In this document: piece by piece, positions 16,124 to 22,020 of the stretch
How the letters are laid out: each line of letters begins with the position of its first letter
How positions within the stretch are numbered: the first letter of the stretch is position 1
From: a virus
Virus record (IMG/VR): IMGVR_UViG_3300042914_000364
Location: 1-24,484 of that record
DNA length: 24,484 nucleotides
Direction: 5' to 3' (one strand)
Translations under genes and position numbers: made by a program
The notes under the pieces: generated by a model
What the model saw: only the letters and a program-made list of their open reading frames with translations
What the model was told of the DNA's origin: nothing
Database searches by the model: none

Positions 16124-16504
16124 CTATCTTTTGACAATTGCAATAGTTTGTGTTGCATCCGCATTTAGCCCCGGCGGATGTAGATCGGGGTTTTCTTCTA
16201 AGAACTGATTCATGTTTGTAGTGTTGATACGTTGATGTAGCAACGCAAATGCATCATGTTCTCTGATGAAGTTGTACATGGACTGCCAATCGTTAGTCCA
16301 ATATCTTTTTGTTGTGCGCATTGAAATCGTACCGTATTCCGTACGCATGGTTTGTACACCTTGTTCTTTGCACAACTCTAGTATTTCCCTAGCAACTAGG
16401 TCTTGTTGTTCTTGCAGTTCGCTTACTTCTTTTTCTAACTCAAGACGTTTAGCACGGATTTTTGTGTAAATCTTAGCCAGCCTCTCGGCATTTACTTCAC
16501 TCAT
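16124..16504 (-). CDS. Coiled-coil protein of unknown function
   Basis: This 126-aa protein starts at the ATG at 16504, six bases after AAGGAG. A longer in-frame start at 16573 would run through the promoter and into the helicase gene and has no site. Residues about 5-50 are a Lys/Glu/Leu-rich helix with heptad character (RLELEKEVSELQEQQDLV), most likely a coiled coil. The C-terminal half has KRYWTNDWQSMYNF, and LLHQRINTTNMNQFLEENP followed by a short PPGLNADAT segment. In outline this could recall Gam-like or recombination-accessory proteins, but I do not recognise it firmly. It is the first gene after promoter 16533-16560, so its product should be among the most abundant of the operon. Confidence 0.65.
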   Translation of the reverse strand: MSEVNAERLAKIYTKIRAKRLELEKEVSELQEQQDLVAREILELCKEQGVQTMRTEYGTISMRTTKRYWTNDWQSMYNFIREHDAFALLHQRINTTNMNQFLEENPDLHPPGLNADATQTIAIVKR

Positions 16505-16532
16505 TAAGCACTCCTTTATATTTATAACTACT

Positions 16533-16560
16533 ATATTAATACTAATCTGTACTTTGTCAA
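16533..16560 (-). promoter_or_regulatory. Sigma70-like promoter for the primase operon
   Basis: On the - strand TTGACA (16560-16555) is followed after 16 bases by TAATAT (16538-16533). The expected start is near 16526, giving a leader of about 20 bases that includes the AAGGAG site of the coiled-coil gene. The -35 box contains the TGA stop of the helicase gene (16559-16557). It shares TTGACAAAGT and several spacer bases with the promoter at 18153-18180. Confidence 0.7.
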
Positions 16561-18098
16561 GTACCTTGCACAATATTTTTATACAGGTCGATTAGTCGTG
16601 CATGAATATCAACCTTCTCTGACAACATCTTGTAGATTCTTCTCTCTACGGGTGAACCCTGAATGTGAACTACGGTGCAAGGGTTACGCTGCCCGGCCCG
16701 GTGGACACGTGCGTTCGCCTGCAAATATGTTTCTATGGATGTAATTGGACCCCACCAGACAACAACGTTTGCCGCATGTAATGTAACTCCATGAGCAGCC
16801 GCTTGCGGTTGTATTACAAGGACTTGCGGGGTGTCCTCTGTTTGGAACCTAGCAAATATCTCGGTACGTTTAGTCGCAGTTACCCCGCCGTGTATGGTCT
16901 CCGAAGTAATGCCGTTATTTTTTAATTCTTCTGCGATGATGTCGATGGCATGTCTAAATGGTGCGAACACAATAACTTTGTGGCTTGCTTCCTCAATAAC
17001 CTCAAGCAACGCGGTCATTCTAGATTTGGCATCAAACGCTACGATCTCCCCACTATCCGAATATACTGCACCGCAAGATAACTGAAGAAGCTTGTTTAAA
17101 TTAGCCGCCGCATTTACTGTCGAGATTTCTTCCCCTGCCGCTATGGTCAACATGTTTTTACGTAAGCTCTCGTAATACTTTAGCTGTTGTGTTGTAAGCG
17201 GTACTTCACGAGTTACGTAGGTCATGTCAGGCAAGTCAAGGCACTCTTCCTTGGTAAAACGGATTGCTGGTTGTAGCACCTCATGCACAGTATTCTCAGA
17301 ACTAATTTTGGGTATCCACTTAAATGTTGTAATGCGTTGCATTACCATGTCCCTAAAAGCACCAAAGAACTTGGGTACCCCTGACGGATTGATAATCTTG
17401 GCTAGTCCGTACGCATCAGTAGGCGACTGAGAAGCGGGGGTTCCTGTCAGCATCCATACCCACATGGTAGGGCGTAGAGAAGTGTTAAGTGTCTTCCAAC
17501 GTTTGGTAGATACGTTTTTGTAGGCATTTGCCTCGTCAATCACAATTAGGTCAAAGTTCTTTACGCAGTCCTTAATAATTTCTAGCCCGTCATAGTTACA
17601 AATCACAAACTCAGCCGAACTGTTGGCAGCTTCAATTCTTTTTTCTTTCGAGTAGCTGTGGGCTATGGCGCAACTGCGATGCATGGCAAACTTAAAGAGG
17701 TCATTTTCCCAAGCCGACTGCATAATAGATAGCGGACATAACACCAAGACTCTCTTAATAACACCGAGGTTCATCAAATAGTCGGCAGCCCAAATCACAG
17801 ACGACGTCTTACCTGTGCCTTGTTCGTTAAAACAGAAAGCCCGACGATGTAAGGTTAAGAACGATGCAGTTGTTTTTTGATGGTCGAACGGTTTGTATAG
17901 CCCAGGCCAGTCGTAGTGCGCCTCAATGGGAGATGGCACATTCTTGATGTGTAAGTTCTTTAATACTTGGGCTTCTTCCAGCCCCCACTTGACAAGCACT
18001 TCCCCCGAATCTAGTATTTTCGATTTAGGAATTACTGTTGTAATGCGTTGCGGCTCTTTAATCCTTAGCAGGAGAGCCTTGTTATCTATTATTTGCAC
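16557..18098 (-). CDS. SNF2-family DNA helicase/translocase
   Basis: This superfamily 2 ATPase carries all main SNF2 motifs; residues are numbered from the GTG at 18098 (513 aa). Motif I is NEQGTGKTSS (K97), motif II is DEAN (188-191) in place of the usual DEAH, and motif III is LTGTPAS (TGTP at 218-221). The C-terminal lobe has AHGVTLHAANVVVWW and the arginine-finger motif VI QANARVHRAGQ (460-470). It is predicted to move along duplex DNA using ATP, perhaps for fork remodelling, recombination or protein removal, as in T4 UvsW-like roles. An upstream in-frame GTG at 18146 coincides with the predicted transcription start and has no ribosome site, so 18098 is preferred; both remain possible. 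Its stop lies in the -35 box of the next promoter. Confidence 0.88.
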   Translation of the reverse strand: MQIIDNKALLLRIKEPQRITTVIPKSKILDSGEVLVKWGLEEAQVLKNLHIKNVPSPIEAHYDWPGLYKPFDHQKTTASFLTLHRRAFCFNEQGTGKTSSVIWAADYLMNLGVIKRVLVLCPLSIMQSAWENDLFKFAMHRSCAIAHSYSKEKRIEAANSSAEFVICNYDGLEIIKDCVKNFDLIVIDEANAYKNVSTKRWKTLNTSLRPTMWVWMLTGTPASQSPTDAYGLAKIINPSGVPKFFGAFRDMVMQRITTFKWIPKISSENTVHEVLQPAIRFTKEECLDLPDMTYVTREVPLTTQQLKYYESLRKNMLTIAAGEEISTVNAAANLNKLLQLSCGAVYSDSGEIVAFDAKSRMTALLEVIEEASHKVIVFAPFRHAIDIIAEELKNNGITSETIHGGVTATKRTEIFARFQTEDTPQVLVIQPQAAAHGVTLHAANVVVWWGPITSIETYLQANARVHRAGQRNPCTVVHIQGSPVERRIYKMLSEKVDIHARLIDLYKNIVQGT

Positions 18099-18152
18099 TC
18101 TACTCTTTCCAATAGGGTGTAGACCAAAACCGAAGTTTTGATCCACGTTTTA

Positions 18153-18180
18153 ATTCTAGTACTACTTAAAACTTTGTCAA
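18153..18180 (-). promoter_or_regulatory. Sigma70-like promoter for the helicase gene
   Basis: On the - strand TTGACA (18180-18175) and TAGAAT (18158-18153) are separated by 16 bases. Transcription should start near 18146, at the GTG that could otherwise start the helicase, so translation probably begins further in, or is leaderless. The -35 box contains the TGA stop (18179-18177) of the HNH-like gene, as in the promoter at 16533-16560. Confidence 0.75.
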
Positions 18181-18476
18181 GCTTTTTTGCGTTCCCGCTT
18201 ACTTACTTCTGAAACTAAATTCTTTTTTGTATCCCGTTTAAATGAGCGATTTGCGTTGTCGGTTTGCACTTTCAACCCATCTTTATTACTACCGCCTTTA
18301 TCTAGTGCCTTTTTATGGGACACATCCATGCCATCGCCCTTAGTTACCTTGCCATCTTTGGCTAAAGTTGCACGAGCTTTATTGCGCAACGCACGATTCT
18401 TAATCTGTTCGGGTTTCCCCTGATAAGTCTCGTACTCACGCTTGTAGTTACGATCTTCTTTGTTTTTGTAAGGCAC
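18177..18476 (-). CDS. HNH-like small basic protein
   Basis: This 99-aa very basic protein starts at a GTG five bases after a GGGAGG site that lies in the end of the preceding gene. Its N-terminus (KNKEDRNYKREYETYQG) and Lys/Arg-rich middle match a small phage family that often carries HNH-like motifs. The segment GDGMDVSHKKALDKGG (H54), then KVQTDNANRSFKRD, resembles the D-x-x-H...GG...N...N-R pattern of HNH nucleases, although no complete catalytic set can be confirmed. It could nick DNA in replication or packaging, or simply bind DNA. Its TGA stop is embedded in the promoter of the SNF2 helicase. It lies two bases after the end of the 97-aa gene, so it belongs to the upstream operon. Confidence 0.6.
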   Translation of the reverse strand: MPYKNKEDRNYKREYETYQGKPEQIKNRALRNKARATLAKDGKVTKGDGMDVSHKKALDKGGSNKDGLKVQTDNANRSFKRDTKKNLVSEVSKRERKKA

Positions 18477-18478
18477 GA

Positions 18479-18772
18479 TTACCTCCCTAGTAATTCACTT
18501 ATTTTCTCAGCTTCGAGAATGGTTTGCAATGCTCTTAAAAAATCACGGTTCTCCACCCCACCACGCATTGTTATTTTTACTTGATTAGTTGTTAATTGAT
18601 AGCTTTGGTCTTCGTGTTTAAATTCCACCACTATTTCGTTACCGCACTCGTTTTCTACAGTAAATGTAGTCTCGCTATCTTTAGTAAGTTCTTGCTCACT
18701 GGTATACCTAAAATCATGATAATGCCCCTCACCTTCTTTTAACGAGTCGCTGTATCGAATATCAAGGCTCAT
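18479..18772 (-). CDS. Acidic 97-aa protein of unknown function
   Basis: I do not recognise this protein. It is acidic, with beta-like segments ETTFTVENECGNEIVVEF (about residues 34-51) and YQLTTNQVKITMRGG (about 58-72), then a C-terminal helix (FLRALQTILEAEKISELLGR). A compact alpha/beta small protein is the most one can say. Its ATG overlaps the stop of the nuclease gene (ATGA), which supports the start, and its stop is two bases before the HNH-like gene. Co-expression with the RecB-like nuclease makes a partner or regulator of that enzyme conceivable, with no direct support. Confidence 0.6.
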   Translation of the reverse strand: MSLDIRYSDSLKEGEGHYHDFRYTSEQELTKDSETTFTVENECGNEIVVEFKHEDQSYQLTTNQVKITMRGGVENRDFLRALQTILEAEKISELLGR

Positions 18773-19443
18773 CGGTAACTTCCTTTCCCATTGTGGATGC
18801 AGTCTTTAACCACGCACCATGCCTTGCAACTGAAGTTAGGCTTGGGGTTCCAAACGTTTACCTCATAGGATTTCTCAAGTCGGTGCGTATCTTCTAGCCA
18901 TTGCACCCATGTTTTCTCATGCTCGGCACGCTCATATTTGGTCTTAATAAAGTCATTTGCCACCACGAATAGCAGACCCGCCTTGATGGTTTCGACCTCG
19001 GGGAAGTGCTTAAATATGGCTAGGGCAAGCAAGTCTAGTTGTTTGGTATCCGCATACTTGGAACTCTTGCCCGTCTTGTAATCGAGCAGGGTAGCTTTAT
19101 CTCCATCCACAGCTAAAAAGTCGGGGATGCCACGCCACCAAACATCTTTACCAAAGAACTCACAAGGCTCCAGGGCCCTGGTCAATCCTAAGCGATGCTC
19201 ACAAAGATGTTGTCCTGTGATCTTACGGACTGGCTCAAGTAGCTCACGCATAAATGCATACTTCTCAGGCACGGGGATACCATCCCTAATAAAGTCTTCC
19301 GCAGCTTTGTGGACTTCCTTGCCGTAAATCATAGCCTCAGACTCAGGTTCTTTAATGTTTTTAGCTACCCGCAAGCGGTAGTATTTATGGGGGCATTGCT
19401 TAAACAAGTCTAGGCTTGAGTAAGACCAAGTATATTCAATCAC
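18769..19443 (-). CDS. RecB/Cas4-like PD-(D/E)XK nuclease
   Basis: This 224-aa protein has the RecB-type nuclease motifs in order: YSSLDLFKQCP (8-18), GKEVHKAAED (H45), a glutamate in CEHRLG (E82), GIPDFLA (D108), LLDYKTGKS (D121, K123) and QLDLLAL (Q135). The active site D108, D121, K123 is intact, so metal-dependent DNA cleavage, usually an exonuclease, is expected. Four cysteines (17, 206, 210, 215) are placed like the iron-sulfur cluster cysteines of Cas4 and AddB nucleases, with one at the N-terminus and three near the C-terminus. The last group has spacing C-x3-C-x4-C, slightly unlike the usual C-x2-C, so the cluster is uncertain. It starts at a GTG overlapping the FkbM gene stop (GTGA), and probably serves recombination or end processing. 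Confidence 0.85.
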   Translation of the reverse strand: MIEYTWSYSSLDLFKQCPHKYYRLRVAKNIKEPESEAMIYGKEVHKAAEDFIRDGIPVPEKYAFMRELLEPVRKITGQHLCEHRLGLTRALEPCEFFGKDVWWRGIPDFLAVDGDKATLLDYKTGKSSKYADTKQLDLLALAIFKHFPEVETIKAGLLFVVANDFIKTKYERAEHEKTWVQWLEDTHRLEKSYEVNVWNPKPNFSCKAWCVVKDCIHNGKGSYR

Positions 19444-20162
19444 TTATGACTTTCGTGTGTAGCTAAGTTGTTCTGCCCTAGCTCTGTGATTTCATAACCA
19501 TGACCTTTCAGGTATTCAAACAAAGCGGTGCGCTTCTCCTGAAACCACGGCTTCCATGTCCACGCTTCAAAGATAATGGGCGGGTAGTTACTTGCCTTGA
19601 TTGTTTCAATACCACCTTTAATTACCTCAAGTTCATGCCCTTCTACATCAACCTTAATTAACTTAATGTTGTCAAGGGTAAGAAAGTCTAACGGGGCTAC
19701 ATCAATCCGATCAGTTGTGTTTACAGTACTGCACTCGTACTCATTCTCACGAACTTCTTTGTCAATACTAAATGCACCGATGTTTGTTTCCGCTGTATAG
19801 TCAGGCATTGCAAGATCAATCGACGCATTTTCGTTAGACAACGCTAGTTCATATACATACACATTCTCTAGGCTGTTGATAACTACGTTGGCACATAGCT
19901 GGTAGCTTACTATCCGTTGTGGTTCAAACGCATGAAACTTTAGCTTAGGAATCTTTCGTGCAAGGGGTACACAGAATGTACCTAGGTTTGCACCGATATC
20001 CAGCACTAATCCATCAGGCTTATCCATTAGTATCTTTAACGCAAGCTGGTGGATGTCGTTCTCGTACAGTTCTTTCTTCAAGTGATTCGATATTAAATCT
20101 TGCCCCTTGAATACAAGAAACTGTGTACCGTCTACTTTAACTAGTTCACAGTTTGGTATCAT
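19440..20162 (-). CDS. FkbM-family methyltransferase
   Basis: This 240-aa protein is a class I SAM-dependent methyltransferase of the FkbM type. The SAM-binding motif LVLDIGANLGTF occupies residues 52-63 (D55). The FEP motif (79-81), KVDVEGHELEVIKGG (170-184) and the IIFEAW strand (196-201) are as in this family. FkbM members usually O-methylate sugars or polyketides, and their substrates in phages are mostly unknown. It overlaps the upstream gene of unknown function (ATGA) and the nuclease gene (GTGA), and lies one gene away from a glycosyltransferase. A joint role in glycan or nucleic acid modification is therefore an attractive inference. Its C-terminal tail is polar and unremarkable. Confidence 0.85.
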   Translation of the reverse strand: MIPNCELVKVDGTQFLVFKGQDLISNHLKKELYENDIHQLALKILMDKPDGLVLDIGANLGTFCVPLARKIPKLKFHAFEPQRIVSYQLCANVVINSLENVYVYELALSNENASIDLAMPDYTAETNIGAFSIDKEVRENEYECSTVNTTDRIDVAPLDFLTLDNIKLIKVDVEGHELEVIKGGIETIKASNYPPIIFEAWTWKPWFQEKRTALFEYLKGHGYEITELGQNNLATHESHK

Positions 20163-20794
20163 CTTTTAATCTCCTCAAAATTGTAAAACCATTCGTCCTT
20201 GGCGCTCCACTTGGCATGGTTTTCTACGCTATGTACCTCGGTAGGAATGCGGAAATCAGGTGTTTTAAGCACGGCAGGCACAAGGGATACGTCATACCAA
20301 AGACAACGGTTGTTCGGTTGGCAGGCAAACTGTCCATTGTCTAACTTGATAAAGTTGTACGACTTATGTTCCTCGACCCCCTCACTAAAGGTTGTATCCA
20401 AGCGATTACTGTCAGGATCGGCAAAGTCAATGGTGAATAAGTAATTACCAAAGTGAAACTGCTTATCCTTACCAAAGTATTTAATCTTTAGCCCACGCAG
20501 GTTAGACTTCTCAATCACTGCCATATCGTAAGACAGACAGTCCCATATCTGTAAATGATCTAACGGCAACGGCTCGGTTACTTCTTTCCATACGTATGCA
20601 CTAATGGGTAGCTTGTCATACAACGCACCATAGTTAGTCAGCATGGATTCAATACGAAACGCTTGCCCCTTGATTGCTTTGGCAGTCATCCATACGCATG
20701 GCTCTAATTCTCCATGCCCCTTCTCATGGTTGTAAAGGTACTCTTTACGCACAAAGCATTTAACGGGGGGTATATTGGCTACAAGGAATGTCAT
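20159..20794 (-). CDS. Protein of unknown function in the glycosyltransferase/methyltransferase cassette
   Basis: I do not recognise the function of this 211-aa protein, but its sequence looks well conserved in style: VANIPPVKCFVRKEYLYNHE at the start, then a Glu-Pro-Cys segment and YGALYDKLPISAYVWKEV (about 55-72). Later it has HFGNYLFTIDFADPDSNRLD (about 114-133) and NGQFACQPNNRCLWYDVSL. Many aromatic residues and alternating charged strands suggest a globular alpha/beta protein without membrane segments or a signal peptide. It lies between a GT-A glycosyltransferase (one base away) and an FkbM methyltransferase (ATGA overlap), so it may work in the same modification pathway. No catalytic motif is visible. 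Confidence 0.7.
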   Translation of the reverse strand: MTFLVANIPPVKCFVRKEYLYNHEKGHGELEPCVWMTAKAIKGQAFRIESMLTNYGALYDKLPISAYVWKEVTEPLPLDHLQIWDCLSYDMAVIEKSNLRGLKIKYFGKDKQFHFGNYLFTIDFADPDSNRLDTTFSEGVEEHKSYNFIKLDNGQFACQPNNRCLWYDVSLVPAVLKTPDFRIPTEVHSVENHAKWSAKDEWFYNFEEIKR

Positions 20795-20795
20795 C

Positions 20796-21569
20796 TTAAC
20801 CCCTTGGCAAAGTACCGCTAAAGTTATAGGTTCCGCTATGGGTTAGGTTTGCCCAAGGTGCGGCATATACTTTGAAGCCTGCCTTACGAGCAATCTTGCA
20901 GAAGTGGTAGTCCTCGGATAACAGTCGGTTTGTATCTTCATCAATGCTGGTATCAAAGTATTCGTGAATAATCTTTTTCTGTGGGTTCTTATCAACAATG
21001 AGAATCATGTCATTGGTATACGTTGGTACAGTTGGCTTTAATGTTTCAAACACGTTACGCTTAATTAGCATGAACCCTGTACCGCCGTTGTCAATCTCCA
21101 TTGGCTCATTGATGTTGCCTGTGGACTCTGTCACACCACCTACTAAGTTAACCACAAACGAGCCTGTGTAATTGCCCAAGTCTTTATAGTCCACACCTTT
21201 TTGCACCGCATTATGTACTAACTGCCAGTTGATCTCTTTCTTTGGGTACAGTCCGCAGATAATATCTTTGTCAGCATCAATCATGCGCACAATGTCTTTT
21301 GGGTCAAAGCTAATGTCCGCATCAATAAACATCAGGTGCGTAGCGTCTGATTGCATAAAGTCATAAGCCATACCGTTACGGGCACGGGTAATCAAAGACT
21401 CATTCATCATGTACGAGTAATACATTTGGATATTGCGTGGTTGAAACGTCTGCACACAGTTAAGAATACCCATGGTGTAACCGCCTACACATAGTCCACC
21501 GTACATCGGTGTAGCTATAAATAACTTAGCGGGTTTCTTTGGTTCGATTGCTTCTACGTTTTCTAACAT
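20796..21569 (-). CDS. GT-A type glycosyltransferase
   Basis: This 257-aa protein has the GT-A fold signature. An N-terminal KLFIATPMYGG strand (15-25) is followed by a nucleotide-binding region, and a DAD metal motif lies at 83-85 (MFIDADISF). Later a GGTGFMLIKR segment (162-171) and SEDYHFC (E219, D220) could bind the acceptor and supply the catalytic base, with a late His (H244). It should transfer a sugar from a nucleotide donor; donor and acceptor are unknown. The ATG has an AGGAG site six bases upstream. There is no membrane segment. With the unknown protein and the FkbM methyltransferase downstream, it forms a cassette inside the replication operon. Confidence 0.85.
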   Translation of the reverse strand: MLENVEAIEPKKPAKLFIATPMYGGLCVGGYTMGILNCVQTFQPRNIQMYYSYMMNESLITRARNGMAYDFMQSDATHLMFIDADISFDPKDIVRMIDADKDIICGLYPKKEINWQLVHNAVQKGVDYKDLGNYTGSFVVNLVGGVTESTGNINEPMEIDNGGTGFMLIKRNVFETLKPTVPTYTNDMILIVDKNPQKKIIHEYFDTSIDEDTNRLLSEDYHFCKIARKAGFKVYAAPWANLTHSGTYNFSGTLPRG

Positions 21570-21578
21570 TTAATGCTC

Positions 21579-21843
21579 CTAAAAAAGTGCTTCTTCAAAT
21601 ACAGTTAAATCAATCGGTTTCTTTTTGCAACGTAAAAGTTTGTACGTCCACCCAACTCTCCCGTTTACGATTTGGTTTGCTTCTTCTAGTCTGAAGACCT
21701 TTCGCATTAGCTCTTGGTTCTCGTCGTAAATCAGGTACGTATTCAAACTTGTGTTCCTCAAATTTTGGTATGTAGTATTTAGTTTTAGGTAGTAAGCGTA
21801 ATGCTTCGTCAAGCACCTCAATCACATTTAATTTACTAGCCAC
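21579..21843 (-). pseudogene. Small gene with an apparent +1 frameshift
   Basis: Two overlapping frames cover one gene-sized space. The first (21610-21843, GTG start directly after the previous stop) begins with natural-looking SKLNVIEVLDEALRLLP and KFEEHKFEYVPD, then turns Arg-rich and poor in order. The second (21579-21821) has no credible start but ends with natural-looking KVFRLEEANQIVNG, GWTYKLLRCKKKP and TVFEEAL, ten bases before the glycosyltransferase ATG. Joining the two frames near 21735 by skipping one base (after the VPD segment) gives one coherent protein of about 87 residues. This may be a sequencing or assembly error, a real inactivating indel or a programmed +1 shift. Function is unknown. 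If no shift occurs, the 77-aa product of the first frame is made. Confidence 0.55.
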
Positions 21844-22020
21844 TTACGTCTTTCTTGTTCGCTTAATTTTGACAATACCTTCTTCGGGTTCTTTGTTACG
21901 GGCTTCGAGCATGACATCTGCCATTTCCCATACTTCCTTCATATCAAACACACTAGCCCTACTTATTAGCCCGTTGACTATAAACATCGCAAAGCAATCC
22001 CTTAAGTCTTCATCATTCAT
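21844..22020 (-). CDS. 58-aa protein of unknown function
   Basis: This small gene starts at ATG 22020, immediately after the polymerase stop (TAA ATG), with a GGAG site a few bases upstream inside the polymerase gene. Its product is a small helical protein: MNDEDLRDCFAMFIVNGL, then KEVWEMADVMLEAR and a basic tail (KIKRTRKT). The motif A-x-x-M-L-E-A-R near the end is, as I recall, common in small proteins of phage replication regions. The next gene starts at GTG directly after its TAA. The clean spacing and sensible composition support a real gene. A role is unknown; polymerase-linked expression hints at a replication accessory. Confidence 0.7.
   Translation of the reverse strand: MNDEDLRDCFAMFIVNGLISRASVFDMKEVWEMADVMLEARNKEPEEGIVKIKRTRKT

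Noticed and set aside
16129-16140. TTGACAATTG on the + strand as a + promoter or palindromic operator
   Set aside because: No -10 hexamer at the right spacing, no + strand gene downstream, and the bases lie in the 3' end of the coiled-coil gene.
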